From positions 1 through 47,750 of the forward strand of contig JABMNR010000083.1 in the NCBI GenBank assembly GCA_013203465.1: DNA of 47,750 nt, written 5' to 3'. The stretch comes from Alphaproteobacteria bacterium (GTDB taxonomy: Bacteria; Pseudomonadota; Alphaproteobacteria; Thalassobaculales; Thalassobaculaceae). Positions 17,161-26,623 of the stretch are shown one piece after another (the first letter of the stretch is position 1; every line of letters begins with the position of its first letter). The notes under the pieces were generated by a model that was given only the letters and a program-made list of their open reading frames with translations, was not told where the DNA came from and did not search any database. The position numbers and the translations under genes were made by a program.

Positions 17161-18204
17161 ATGCGCAGCAACAGGCTGATCCACATCGTCGGCTGCCACG
17201 CCGAGGGCGAGGTCGGCGATGTCATCGTCGGCGGCGTCGCCCCGCCGCCCGGCGAGACGGTGTGGGCGCAATCGCGGTTCATCGCCGAGGACGACACGCT
17301 CCGCCGTCTGGTGCTGAACGAGCCGCGCGGCGGCGTGTTCCGTCACGTCAACCTGCTGGTGCCGCCCAAGCACCCGGACGCCACCATGGGCTTCATCATC
17401 ATGGAGCCGGCCGACACCCCGCCGATGTCCGGCTCGAACGCGATCTGTGTCGCCACGGTGCTGCTGCAGACCGGCATCGTGCCGCTGGCCGAACCGGAGA
17501 CCCGGCTGACCCTGGAGGCGCCCGGCGGGCTGGTCGAGGTCACCGCCACCTGCCGTGACGGTCGGGTCGAGCGGGTGCGGGTGCGCAACCTGCCGTCCTT
17601 CGCCGACCGGCTGGACACACCGCTGGATGTCGCGGGGCTCGGCACGCTCACCGTCGACACCGCGTTCGGCGGCGACAGCTTCGTGATCGTCGACGCGCCG
17701 AGCCTGGGGTTCCGGCTGACCCCGGACGAGGCGCGCGACATCGCCGCGCTCGGCACCCGGATCACCGCCGCCGCCACCGAACAACTCGGCTTCCGCCATC
17801 CCGATCTGCCGGACTGGACGCATTTTTCCTTCTGTCAGGTGGCGGGACCAGTGGCGGTCATCGGCGGGGTGAAGACCGGCAAGAACGCCGTCGCCATCCG
17901 CCCTGGCAAGATCGACCGCTCGCCCTGCGGCACCGGCTGTTCCGCCCGCATGGCGGTGCTGCACGCCAAGGGCCAGCTGGAGGTGGGCGAGCCGTTCGTC
18001 GGCACCTCGCTGATCGACAGCCGGTTCGACTGCCGCATCGAGACCGCGGAGCAGCGCGGCGGCAAGACCTGGATCACCCCGAGCATCGAGGGCCGCGCCT
18101 GGCTGACCGACACACGGCAGCTGATCGTCGACCCCGCCGACCCCTGGCCCGAGGGCTACCGGCTCAGCGACACATGGCCCACGGCATCCGGACCGGGCGC
18201 GTAG
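17161..18204 (+). CDS. Proline racemase superfamily enzyme, trans-3-hydroxy-L-proline dehydratase type
   Basis: A 347-residue proline racemase-fold enzyme. The first catalytic position, cysteine in racemases and 4-hydroxyproline epimerases (MCGHG), is S90 here (MSGSN). The second catalytic cysteine is kept at C256 ([11 protein letters not shown]). A Ser/Thr-Cys pair is the known mark of trans-3-hydroxy-L-proline dehydratase, which yields delta1-pyrroline-2-carboxylate. The gene starts an apparent operon: the LysE gene begins 7 bases after its stop, and the M81 peptidase and peptide ABC importer follow on the same strand. This fits use of peptides or imino acids from collagen-like or plant sources. 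Confidence 0.8.
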   Translation: MRSNRLIHIVGCHAEGEVGDVIVGGVAPPPGETVWAQSRFIAEDDTLRRLVLNEPRGGVFRHVNLLVPPKHPDATMGFIIMEPADTPPMSGSNAICVATVLLQTGIVPLAEPETRLTLEAPGGLVEVTATCRDGRVERVRVRNLPSFADRLDTPLDVAGLGTLTVDTAFGGDSFVIVDAPSLGFRLTPDEARDIAALGTRITAAATEQLGFRHPDLPDWTHFSFCQVAGPVAVIGGVKTGKNAVAIRPGKIDRSPCGTGCSARMAVLHAKGQLEVGEPFVGTSLIDSRFDCRIETAEQRGGKTWITPSIEGRAWLTDTRQLIVDPADPWPEGYRLSDTWPTASGPGA

Positions 18205-18211
18205 AGGCGCC

Positions 18212-18808
18212 ATGCCGCCCGAGCAAATCCTCGCCTTCGCGCTGTTCACCCTGGCCGCCGCAGGGACGCCGGGGCCGAGCAATGTGCTGTTGACCGCCAC
18301 CGGTGCCCAGGTCGGCGTGCTGCGCGGCCTGCCCACCTGGTTCGGGGTCTCGGCCGGCATGGGGCTGATGATGGCGATCGTCGGCTATGGGCTGGGCGCC
18401 GCCGTGCTCGACCAGCCCATGGTGTTGAAGACCCTGAACTGGGTCGGTGGCGGCTTCCTGCTGTGGCTGGCCTGGAAGATCGCCATCGCCCCGCGCGCCT
18501 CGGGGGATGACGACCAGCGGCCGGTCGGGTTTTTCGGCGCGGTCGCGTTCCAATGGGTGAACCCGAAGTCCTGGATCGTCAGCGCCAGCGCCAGCGGCAC
18601 CTTCCTCAACGCCGCCGCCGGCGATGCCTTGACGCAAGCCGTCGCGTTCGGCGCGATCTTCGCGCTGGTCTCGCTGCCCGCCTGTTTTCCCTGGTTGATG
18701 ATCGGCGTCGCCGTCCGCCGCTGGCTCGCCACCGATCGCGCCCACCGGATCTTCAACGTGTCGATGGCGTTGGTCCTGGCCGGGTCGGTGGCGCTGATCC
18801 TGGTGTGA
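18212..18808 (+). CDS. LysE/RhtB-family amino-acid exporter
   Basis: A 198-residue inner-membrane protein with the LysE-family signature TPGPSNVLLTATGAQVGVLRG after the first span and about six hydrophobic segments. The second repeat contains FQWVNPKSWIV, the typical NPK loop. Family members export amino acids or analogues by proton exchange. A GAGG site precedes ATG 18212, and only 7 bases separate it from the dehydratase stop, so the two are probably co-transcribed. It may relieve accumulation of an imino acid; the substrate is not readable. Confidence 0.87.
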   Translation: MPPEQILAFALFTLAAAGTPGPSNVLLTATGAQVGVLRGLPTWFGVSAGMGLMMAIVGYGLGAAVLDQPMVLKTLNWVGGGFLLWLAWKIAIAPRASGDDDQRPVGFFGAVAFQWVNPKSWIVSASASGTFLNAAAGDALTQAVAFGAIFALVSLPACFPWLMIGVAVRRWLATDRAHRIFNVSMALVLAGSVALILV

Positions 18809-18889
18809 GGCAGTCGTCTTCACTCGACACTTCCCCCTCGCCCACTCCAAGATACCCGCCTCGCCCGTTGACCACCCAGGAGCCCCGCC

Positions 18890-20368
18890 ATGCGTTTGCT
18901 CGTCGCCATGATGAAGCATGAGACCAACACCTTCTCGCCGGTGGTGACCGATCTGGATCGGTTCATGTCCTGGGGCGGCTATGTCGGCGCGGACGCCTAC
19001 AAGGCCTACAAGGGCACCGGCATGCCGTTCGGCGCCTATCTCGACATCGCCGAGGCGGCCGGGCACCAGGTGGTCACCCCGATCGCCGCCGAGGCGATGC
19101 CGTCGGGCAAGGTCTCGGCCGAGGCCTATGATTTCATGACCGGCAAGATCCTGGACGCGGTGCGCGAGGGGGTCGACGCCTGTCTGCTCGACCTGCACGG
19201 CGCCATGGTGGCGGAGACCACCGACGACGGCGAGGGCACGCTGCTGGAGAGCATCCGCGCGATCGCCCCCGACATTCCGATAGCGGTGACCTACGACCTG
19301 CACACCAACCTGACCCAGAAGATGATCGACAACTGCACCTGCTTGATCGGCTACAAGACCTACCCGCACATCGACATGGTCGAGGTCGGCACCCAGATCG
19401 CCCATGTGCTGATGCGCGCGCTCAAGGGCGAGGTGCGGCCGGTGATGGCCTGGGGCCAGCCGGCGCTGTTGGCGCAGACCCTGCGCATGGGCCATGACGA
19501 CGAGCCGATGAAGACCCTGCTGGCGATGACGCGCGAGGCCGAGCGGGACCCGAAGGTGCTGGCCGCCACGGTGTTCGGCGGCTTTCCGCTGGCCGATTTC
19601 CACGACGCCGGCTCCTCGGTCTGCGTGGTCACCGACGGCGACCGGGCCCTGGCCGACCGCTGGCGCGACACACTGGTCGAGGCGATGTGGGCGCGGCGCG
19701 AGGACTTCGTCTACCACCACGAGCCGTTGGCCGAAGCGGTCGGCCGGGCCAAGGCGCTGAGCGACGGGCCGATCCTGCTGCTCGACCACGCCGACAACGT
19801 CGGCTCCGGCGGCACCCAGGACGTCATGACGGTGATCGAGGAGGTGCTGCGCCAGGGGTTGGACGACGTGGCGGTCGCCGCCGTCTACGATCCCGCCGCG
19901 GTCGAGGCCATGCAGACCGCCGGGATCGGCGCCACGGTAACCTTGCAACTGGGCGGCAAGACCGACATGCCGTCGATCGACCTCAAGGGCCGACCGATCA
20001 CGGTCACCGGCACGGTCAAAAGCCTGACCAACGGCCAGTGGGTGGTGCGCGGGCCGATGTACACCGGCGTTACCGTCTCCATGGGCCACAGTGCGGTGCT
20101 CGACACCGGCAAGGTCGAGATCGTCATCACCTCACGGCACCACGAGCCCTGGGATTTGGGCGTGTTCACCTCGGTCGGCATTCAGCCGCAGCACAAACGC
20201 TATCTGCTGCTGAAGTCGCGCATCCACTACCGCGCCGGGTTCGGCGATCTGGGTCGCCACACCATCACCTGCGACGGCGAGGGGGTAACCACCTCGGACA
20301 ACTCGATCCTAGATTTCAAGAAGGTCCGGCGGCCGATCTACCCGCTGGACCGGATCAACGAGCCGTAA
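18890..20368 (+). CDS. M81 family metallopeptidase (MlrC/microcystinase-C type)
   Basis: A 492-residue M81 peptidase. It starts MRLLVAMMKHETNTFSP, the family hallmark. Zinc-binding candidates are D101 and H103 (LLDLHGAMV) and D136/H138 (TYDLHTN), and DHADNVGSGG at about 298-307 is the conserved second block. MlrC cleaves linear peptides in microcystin breakdown, but most family members sit in peptide-transport loci like this one and act on unknown small peptides. It is cytoplasmic and lies directly upstream of a Dpp-type importer. An 81-base gap separates it from lysE. Confidence 0.88.
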   Translation: MRLLVAMMKHETNTFSPVVTDLDRFMSWGGYVGADAYKAYKGTGMPFGAYLDIAEAAGHQVVTPIAAEAMPSGKVSAEAYDFMTGKILDAVREGVDACLLDLHGAMVAETTDDGEGTLLESIRAIAPDIPIAVTYDLHTNLTQKMIDNCTCLIGYKTYPHIDMVEVGTQIAHVLMRALKGEVRPVMAWGQPALLAQTLRMGHDDEPMKTLLAMTREAERDPKVLAATVFGGFPLADFHDAGSSVCVVTDGDRALADRWRDTLVEAMWARREDFVYHHEPLAEAVGRAKALSDGPILLLDHADNVGSGGTQDVMTVIEEVLRQGLDDVAVAAVYDPAAVEAMQTAGIGATVTLQLGGKTDMPSIDLKGRPITVTGTVKSLTNGQWVVRGPMYTGVTVSMGHSAVLDTGKVEIVITSRHHEPWDLGVFTSVGIQPQHKRYLLLKSRIHYRAGFGDLGRHTITCDGEGVTTSDNSILDFKKVRRPIYPLDRINEP

Positions 20369-20438
20369 GGTTAACCCCGCTCAAGGAGTTATTATCATTC
20401 TATGTCAATGGATTACCGCGACTGCGAAAATAGCCCAC

Positions 20439-20462
20439 TGGACTCCACCGCCAAAGAGTCCA
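20439..20462 (+). repeat. Inverted repeat in the leader of the peptide-binding protein gene
   Basis: A perfect 7-bp stem TGGACTC / GAGTCCA with a 10-base loop (20446-20455) lies 44 bases before the substrate-binding protein start. No T-run follows, so it is not an ordinary terminator. It may be a processing or stabilising hairpin between the peptidase and the binding-protein message, where expression usually steps up. Confidence 0.4.
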
Positions 20463-20505
20463 TAGGCTTCGGCTGTCAAAATATCTCCAAGCAACGGAGG
20501 GCTTC

Positions 20506-22098
20506 ATGAACTGGGGACGCAAGATCGCTCAAGGCGCCATGGCGGCGGCCCTGGCCGCGCCAATGATGGCGGGCCTGGGAACGGCGGCATCGGCCGAGAC
20601 GACGTTACGGGTGGTGATGCATTCGGATTTGAAGATCGTCGATCCGATCTGGACCACCGCCTACATGTCGCGCAACTACGGCTACATGGTCTACGACACG
20701 CTGTTCGCGATGGACGAGAACACCAACATCCACCCGCAGATGGTCGACAGCTACACCGTCAGCGACGACAAGAAGACCTACACCTTCACCTTGCGTGACG
20801 GGCTCGCGTGGCACGACGGCGCCCCGGTCACCTCCGAGGATTGCATTGCCTCGATCAAGCGCTGGGCGAAAAAGGACGGCATGGGCCAGAAGCTCATGGA
20901 ATTCGTCAAGGAGATGAAGGCGGTCGACGCCAAGACCTTCCAAATGGTCCTGAACGAGCCCTATGGCCTGGTCACCACCTCGCTGGCCAAGCCGAGCTCG
21001 AACGTGCCGTTCATGATGCCGAAGCGCGTCGCCGACACCTCGGCCGACGAGCAGATCACCGACTACACCGGCTCCGGTCCGTTCATCTTCAAGGCCGACG
21101 AGTGGAGGCCGGGCGACGTCGCGGTGTTCGCGAAGAACACGGCCTATGTCCCGCGCAAGGAGCCGGCGAGCTGGGGTTCGGGCGGCAAGGTCGTCAACGT
21201 TGACCGGGTCGAGTGGATCTCGATCAAGGATCACCAGACCGCCGTCAACGCGCTGATCGAGGGTGAAGTCGACTATCTCGAGTCGCCGCCGACCGATCTG
21301 CTGCCGCTGATGGAAGGGGCCGAGGGGGTGACGGCCAAGATCCTGAACCCGCTGGGCAACCAGTTCATGTTCCGGCTCAACCATCTGCATCCGCCGTTCG
21401 ACAACGTGAAGATCCGTCGCGCGGCCCTGGCGGCGATCGATCAGATCGGCTTTCTGCAGGCGGTCATCGGCAATCCGGATTACTACAAGGAATGCCCGGC
21501 CATGTTCGTGTGCGGCACCTCGCTCGCCACCGACAAGGGCGCCGAGATCATCATGAAGTCGGACATCCCGCTGGCCAAGAAACTGCTGGCCGAGGCCGGC
21601 TACGACGGCACGCCGGTGGTGGTGATGCAGTCGACCGACGTCGACGTGCTGAACAACCTCGGCCCGGTCGCGGCCGACAAGCTGAAGCGCGCCGGCTTCA
21701 ACGTCGACCTGCAGGCGATGGATTGGCAGACCCTGGTGTCACGCCGCTCCAAGAAGGAAAAGCCGGCCGACGGCGGCTGGAACGTCTTCATGACGTCCTG
21801 GACCGCCGCCGACATCCTGAACCCGATCATGGCGGCGGGGTTCCGGGCGAATTGCGGCGATGCCTGGTTCGGCTGGCCCTGCGATGCCGAGATGGAGAAG
21901 CTGCGCGACCGTTTCGCCCGCGAGACCAACCCGGACGAGCAGAAGCTCATCGCCGTGGATATCCAGGTGCGGGCGTTGGAGATCGCCACCCACGCCAATG
22001 CCGGCCAGTGGTACGGCCCGTCGGCGTGGCGCAGCGACAGGGTGTCCGACGTGATCGGCGGCCCGATGCCGATCTTCTGGAACCTGAGCAAAAAGTAG
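20506..22098 (+). CDS. Peptide ABC transporter substrate-binding protein (SBP_bac_5)
   Basis: A 530-residue periplasmic binding protein of the DppA/OppA type. A signal peptide ends at A30 (TAASA, cleavage before ETTLRV). The mature start VVMHSDLKIVDPIWTTAYMSRNYGYMVYDTLFAMDE, the YTFTLRDGLAWHDGAPVTSEDCI block and FRLNHLHPPFDNVKIRRAAL are classic family 5 features. An ACGGAGGGC site precedes the ATG. It captures a peptide or similar ligand and hands it to the two permeases downstream. It is the first of four adjacent ABC genes. Confidence 0.92.
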   Translation: MNWGRKIAQGAMAAALAAPMMAGLGTAASAETTLRVVMHSDLKIVDPIWTTAYMSRNYGYMVYDTLFAMDENTNIHPQMVDSYTVSDDKKTYTFTLRDGLAWHDGAPVTSEDCIASIKRWAKKDGMGQKLMEFVKEMKAVDAKTFQMVLNEPYGLVTTSLAKPSSNVPFMMPKRVADTSADEQITDYTGSGPFIFKADEWRPGDVAVFAKNTAYVPRKEPASWGSGGKVVNVDRVEWISIKDHQTAVNALIEGEVDYLESPPTDLLPLMEGAEGVTAKILNPLGNQFMFRLNHLHPPFDNVKIRRAALAAIDQIGFLQAVIGNPDYYKECPAMFVCGTSLATDKGAEIIMKSDIPLAKKLLAEAGYDGTPVVVMQSTDVDVLNNLGPVAADKLKRAGFNVDLQAMDWQTLVSRRSKKEKPADGGWNVFMTSWTAADILNPIMAAGFRANCGDAWFGWPCDAEMEKLRDRFARETNPDEQKLIAVDIQVRALEIATHANAGQWYGPSAWRSDRVSDVIGGPMPIFWNLSKK

Positions 22099-22131
22099 GA
22101 AGGGTTTGGCGCCCCGCCAGACGTCCAAAAC

Positions 22132-23073
22132 ATGTTCGGTTTCATCGTAAATCGACTGATCGCCACCATCCCGGTCTTGGGGATGGTGGCGATCTTCGTC
22201 TTTCTGATGCTGCGGCTGACGCCCGGCGATCCGGCCGCCGTGCTGGCCGGTGACAACGGCACGCCGCAACAGATCGCCGAGATCCGCGAGGCCCTCGGCC
22301 TGAACGAGCCGATCCCGGTGCAACTCGGAATCTGGTTCTCCAACCTGTTGCAGGGCGATTTCGGTCAGTCCTATTTCTTCAAGAAGGACGTGACCGAACT
22401 GATCCTGCTGCGGGTCGGACCGACCGTGGCGCTGGCCACCACCACACTCATCATCACCATCATCGTGGCGATCCCGCTTGGCATCATCGCCGCCTATCTT
22501 CATGGCACCTGGATCGACCGCGGGGTGATGGCGTTCTCGGTCGCCGGGTTCTCGATTCCGGTCTTCGTTCTCGGGTACATCTTGGTCTATCTGTTCGCGC
22601 TGGAGATCAAGCTGTTCCCGGTCCAAGGCTACAAACCGCTCGCCGATGGTTTCTGGCCGTTCATCCATCATCTCGTGTTGCCGAGCATCACGCTCAGCGT
22701 GATCTACATCGCGCTGATCGCGCGCATCACCCGGGCCAGCGTGCTTGAGATACTGAACGAGGATTACATCCGCACCGCCTATGCCAAGGGTTTGAAGCCC
22801 ACCAAGGTGTTGATGAAGCACGCGCTGCGCAACGCCGCCGTGCCGATCGTCACCGTCATCGGCATCGGTATCGCGCTGTTGATCGGCGGCGTGGTGGTGA
22901 CCGAAAGCGTCTTCAACATCCCCGGGCTTGGCCGTCTGACGGTCGATGCCGTGCTTGGCCGCGACTACCCGACGATCCAGGCGGTCATCATCGTGTTCTC
23001 CTTCGTCTATGTCTTGATCAACCTGCTGATCGATCTGAGCTACAGCCTGCTCGACCCGAGGATCCGCTATTGA
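22132..23073 (+). CDS. Peptide ABC transporter permease (DppB type)
   Basis: A 313-residue inner-membrane permease. The first span and LTPGDPAAVLAGDNGTPQQI (the DppB periplasmic loop) open it, and six spans are visible. The cytoplasmic EAA loop NEDYIRTAYAKGL with following HALRNAAVPIVTVIG docks the ATPase. It ends in LLDPRIRY, typical for DppB. The stop overlaps the next permease start by 4 bases. It forms the channel with that partner. Confidence 0.93.
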   Translation: MFGFIVNRLIATIPVLGMVAIFVFLMLRLTPGDPAAVLAGDNGTPQQIAEIREALGLNEPIPVQLGIWFSNLLQGDFGQSYFFKKDVTELILLRVGPTVALATTTLIITIIVAIPLGIIAAYLHGTWIDRGVMAFSVAGFSIPVFVLGYILVYLFALEIKLFPVQGYKPLADGFWPFIHHLVLPSITLSVIYIALIARITRASVLEILNEDYIRTAYAKGLKPTKVLMKHALRNAAVPIVTVIGIGIALLIGGVVVTESVFNIPGLGRLTVDAVLGRDYPTIQAVIIVFSFVYVLINLLIDLSYSLLDPRIRY

Positions 23074-24005
23074 CCGAAAGCACGCACAATCTGGTCGACT
23101 CCGCCGCCTCGGCCGATGCCTCCGCGCGTAAGGCGACCCTCTGGCAGCAATTGCTGCGCAACCCAAGCGTCCTGATCGGCGCCTCGATCCTGGCGTTGAT
23201 GGTGATGATGTCCCTGCTGGCACCGGTTCTCGGTACCATGGACCCGAGCGAGATCAACCCGGCCTGGCGCAACAAGCACCCAGGCTTCGAGCATCTGAAG
23301 ACCTTCGCCGATGGCAGCGAAGCGCAGTGGTCCTACCGTTTGGGGACCGATACGCTCGGCCGGGATACCTACAGCCGGGTGATCTATGGCGCCCAGGTCT
23401 CGCTCGCCGTCGGTCTGATCGTCGCCGTGCTGTCGATCGCCATCGGCTTAACGATCGGTCTGGTATCCGGCTACATCCGCTGGCTCGACGCCATCGTCAT
23501 GCGGGTGATGGACGGGCTGATGGCGATCCCGGGCATTCTGCTGGCGATCGCCCTGGTCTCGCTGTCCAGCGCCGGTCTGGGCACCGTCATCCTGGCCATT
23601 ACCATTCCCGAGATTCCGCGTGTGGTACGATTGGTGCGGGCGATCGTGCTGTCGATCCGCGAGGAACCCTATGTCGAGGCGGCGATCTCCGTCGGCACCT
23701 CCTTGCCGTTGATCCTGATCCGCCACGTCCTGCCCAACACCATCGCGCCGCTGATCGTGCAAGGCACCTACATCTGCGCCTCGGCGATCCTGGTCGAGGC
23801 GATCCTGAGTTTCCTGGGTGTCGGCATTCCGCCGGAAATACCGACCTGGGGCAACATCATGGCCGAGGGCCGCGTGCTGTTCCGCCTCTTCCCGCATAAC
23901 ATCCTCTATCCGGGCATCTTCCTCGCCATCACGGTGCTGGCGGTGAACATGCTGGGTGACGGGCTGCGGGATACGCTCGATCCACGCATGCGCGAACGCA
24001 TCTGA
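23070..24005 (+). CDS. Peptide ABC transporter permease (DppC type)
   Basis: A 311-residue permease of the DppC class. It begins with TTG (TTGACC at 23070), overlapping the DppB stop. The polar N-terminus leads to a first span (SVLIGASILALMVMMSLLAPVLG), then the LGTDTLGRDTYSRVIYGAQVSL block characteristic of DppC, and the EAA loop EEPYVEAAISVGTSLPLILIRHVLPN. The C-terminus GDGLRDTLDPRMRERI is the family ending. Confidence 0.93.
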   Translation: MTESTHNLVDSAASADASARKATLWQQLLRNPSVLIGASILALMVMMSLLAPVLGTMDPSEINPAWRNKHPGFEHLKTFADGSEAQWSYRLGTDTLGRDTYSRVIYGAQVSLAVGLIVAVLSIAIGLTIGLVSGYIRWLDAIVMRVMDGLMAIPGILLAIALVSLSSAGLGTVILAITIPEIPRVVRLVRAIVLSIREEPYVEAAISVGTSLPLILIRHVLPNTIAPLIVQGTYICASAILVEAILSFLGVGIPPEIPTWGNIMAEGRVLFRLFPHNILYPGIFLAITVLAVNMLGDGLRDTLDPRMRERI

Positions 24006-24034
24006 GCCGCCCGAAACGCATTGGATTGATCGGC

Positions 24035-25696
24035 ATGAGCGACACGCAAACCGCCGCGCCCGTTCTTGAGATTACCAATCTCTCGGTCGAGCTGCCCAAG
24101 GGGACCGACCGGCGTTACGCGGTCGACGAGGTCAGCATCACCGTGGCGCCGCACGAGATCGTCTGTCTGGTCGGGGAGTCCGGTTCCGGTAAGTCGGTGA
24201 CGGCGCACAGCGTCATGGGCCTGTTGCCCAAGGGTCAGCTCACCCCGGTCGCGGGCACCATCCGCCTGCATGGCGAGGATCTGCTCACGGTCAGCGACGA
24301 CCGGCTGCGCGAACTGCGTGGCGCCCGCATGTCGATGATCTTTCAGGAGCCGATGACGGCACTGAACCCGACCATGACCTGCAGCGACCAGATCGAGGAG
24401 GTGCTGATCACCCACACCGACCTCGGCATGACCGAACGGCGACAGCGTATCCTCGACATTCTTGAACTCGTCCATCTGCCCGACCCGCCACGCATGGCGG
24501 CGTCCTACCCGCATCAGCTGTCCGGCGGCCAGCGGAAGCGCATCATGATCGCCATGGCGCTGGTGCTGGAACCGTCGCTGTTGATCGCCGACGAGCCGAC
24601 CACGGCGCTGGATGTCACCACCCAGGCGCAAATTCTCAAGCTGATCAAGGAAATCCAGCAGACCCACGACACCGGTGTGTTGTTCATCACCCATGATTTC
24701 GGCGTGGTCGCCGAGATCGCCGATCGTGTCGCGGTCATGCAGTGGGGCAAGATCGTCGAGCAGGGCGACGCCAAGACCGTGCTGCGAAACCCGCAACACG
24801 CCTACACCCGCATGCTGATCGGCGCGGTGCCCAGCTTCACGCCGATCGACCGGCCGCGCGACCCGAAGGCGGCGGTGGTGTTGAAAACCCTCGGTTTGTC
24901 GAAAACCTATACCGGCGGCACGTTCCTGCGCCGCGCCGCCGGAGTGCGCGCCGCCGACGACGTCAATATCGAGGTTCGCAAGGGCGAGACCCTGGGCATC
25001 GTCGGCGAGTCCGGCTCCGGCAAGTCGACGGTCGCCCGCTGCATCGCCCGGCTGATCGATCCGACCTCGGGGGCGGTGCTGCTCGACGGCGACGACATCG
25101 CCCGCGCGCCCAGCCGCCAGCTTCGCAAGCTTCGTCGCCGGGTGCAGATCATTTTCCAGGACCCCTACCGCTCGTTGAACCCGCGCCGCCCGGTCGGCGA
25201 ATCCATCATCGAGGGGCCGACCAACTACGGCACCTCCCGCGCCGACGCCACCGAACGCGCGCGCCAGCTGATGGCGTTGGTGCGGCTCGATCCGGAGTCG
25301 CTCGACCGCTACCCGCATCAATTCTCCGGCGGCCAGCGTCAGCGCATCTGCATCGCCCGCGCGCTCGCCATGGGCCCGGATCTGCTGATCGCCGACGAGG
25401 CGGTGTCGGCCCTCGACGTGTCGGTGCAGGCTCAGGTTCTGGACTTGTTGGACGACATTCGCCGGCGGCTCGATCTCGCCATGCTGTTCATCACCCACGA
25501 TTTGCGCGTGGCCGCCCAAGTCTGCGACACGGTCGCGGTCATGCACCGGGGCAAGGTGGTGGAGTACGGTCCGGCACACTCGGTGTTCGCCGATCCGCAG
25601 GACGACTACACCCGCTCGCTGTTCGCCGCCGCCCCAGGCCGAGGGTTCGCCTTCGGCGCCGGGGCCCTGACAGCCTCCCCCGATGCCACCGCCTGA
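24035..25696 (+). CDS. Fused double ATP-binding protein of the peptide ABC transporter (DppD-DppF fusion)
   Basis: A 553-residue protein with two ABC ATPase domains in tandem, covering the DppD and DppF roles in one chain. Domain 1 has Walker A GESGSGKS at 47-54, signature LSGGQRKR and Walker B LLIADEPTTALD. Domain 2 has Walker A GESGSGKS near 325-332, signature FSGGQRQR and LLIADEAVSALD. Each domain ends with the oligopeptide-type tail (HAYTRMLIGAVP and DDYTRSLFAAAP). I start at ATG 24035; an in-frame TTG 9 bases upstream is possible. The 3' end overlaps the next gene by 14 bases. Confidence 0.93.
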   Translation: MSDTQTAAPVLEITNLSVELPKGTDRRYAVDEVSITVAPHEIVCLVGESGSGKSVTAHSVMGLLPKGQLTPVAGTIRLHGEDLLTVSDDRLRELRGARMSMIFQEPMTALNPTMTCSDQIEEVLITHTDLGMTERRQRILDILELVHLPDPPRMAASYPHQLSGGQRKRIMIAMALVLEPSLLIADEPTTALDVTTQAQILKLIKEIQQTHDTGVLFITHDFGVVAEIADRVAVMQWGKIVEQGDAKTVLRNPQHAYTRMLIGAVPSFTPIDRPRDPKAAVVLKTLGLSKTYTGGTFLRRAAGVRAADDVNIEVRKGETLGIVGESGSGKSTVARCIARLIDPTSGAVLLDGDDIARAPSRQLRKLRRRVQIIFQDPYRSLNPRRPVGESIIEGPTNYGTSRADATERARQLMALVRLDPESLDRYPHQFSGGQRQRICIARALAMGPDLLIADEAVSALDVSVQAQVLDLLDDIRRRLDLAMLFITHDLRVAAQVCDTVAVMHRGKVVEYGPAHSVFADPQDDYTRSLFAAAPGRGFAFGAGALTASPDATA

Positions 25697-26486
25697 GAAA
25701 CGGTTCACACAAGCCCTGCTCGACCAGGCGCTGAGCATGATCCGCGCCTCGCTGGAAGACGTCGACCGACTGACTCTCTTTGAAATTTCACGTGTGGCCC
25801 TTGGTTTTCGGCTCGAAGTCCTCAACAAGGGCGTGGCCAAGCTGACCCAGCTCACGGTCAGGGCGGGGCCGTTCGCCGGCATGCGCTACATCGCGCAAGC
25901 GTCGGGCTCGGTGTACGCGCCGAAGCTTCTCGGAACCTACGAAGCGGAATTGGCGCCGGTCTTCACCAAGCTGTCCCCCTACACCACCTTCATCGATATC
26001 GGCGCCGCCGAGGGTTATTACGCCGTTGGCGTCGCAAGGGCCGCACCGCACATCAACGTGATCGGCTTCGACACGGACCTTGCCGCTCTGGAGAGCGCGC
26101 GGACCCTCGCCGATCTTAACGCTGTGTCCGATCGGATCGAGCTTCACGGAGCGTTCGACCGATCGCTGTGCGGCGATCTCGATCCGGCGAGAACCTTGGT
26201 GCTGATCGATATCGAAGGTGCTGAGGTCGAACTGCTCCCCGAGCTGCTGGCAACCGACCTGATCGGCGCGACGGTCGTGGTTGAGACCCACGTGGTGAAG
26301 GGGGAGCGCACCGAGATCGCCGTCGTCGAAGCCTTGGAACCGAGCCACCGGATCGAGCGCGTCACCCAGGTATCCCGCGCCCCCGAGACCATTCCCGACA
26401 TTTGCGAGCTCAATCAGTTCGAACGGTTCCTGTGCGTCTGGGAAGGCCGTAACGCCGAGGGCTGGATCATCGCCCGGCCAACATAA
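25683..26486 (+). CDS. FkbM-like SAM-dependent methyltransferase
   Basis: A 267-residue protein with a SAM-binding motif I, FIDIGAAEGYYAVGVA (about 103-118), an acidic motif II GFDTDLAAL, and LVLIDIEGAEVELLPELL, the D(V/I)EG(A)E block of FkbM-type methyltransferases. A helical N-terminal 90 residues precede the domain. The ATG lies inside the last codons of the ABC ATPase gene (14-base overlap), so it is probably the operon's last member. FkbM enzymes O-methylate sugars or secondary metabolites; why one is coupled to peptide import is unclear. Confidence 0.75.
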   Translation: MPPPEKRFTQALLDQALSMIRASLEDVDRLTLFEISRVALGFRLEVLNKGVAKLTQLTVRAGPFAGMRYIAQASGSVYAPKLLGTYEAELAPVFTKLSPYTTFIDIGAAEGYYAVGVARAAPHINVIGFDTDLAALESARTLADLNAVSDRIELHGAFDRSLCGDLDPARTLVLIDIEGAEVELLPELLATDLIGATVVVETHVVKGERTEIAVVEALEPSHRIERVTQVSRAPETIPDICELNQFERFLCVWEGRNAEGWIIARPT

Positions 26487-26623
26487 ACCAGGAGGTCAGG
26501 CGGCCCTTCGCGCTTGCGCTCCGGCCGGTACCATCCGGATACTACCGCCGCTCACGCATGGACGCGCCGTACGTCTGGCGTCAAAGAACCGACAAGGCCC
26601 GGGATCATTGAGGAGGATGCGCC

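Noticed and set aside
18164-20089. A 641-codon open frame antisense to the LysE and M81 genes
   Set aside because: It spans several real genes on the other strand and has shadow composition (Gly/His/Arg/Asp rich).
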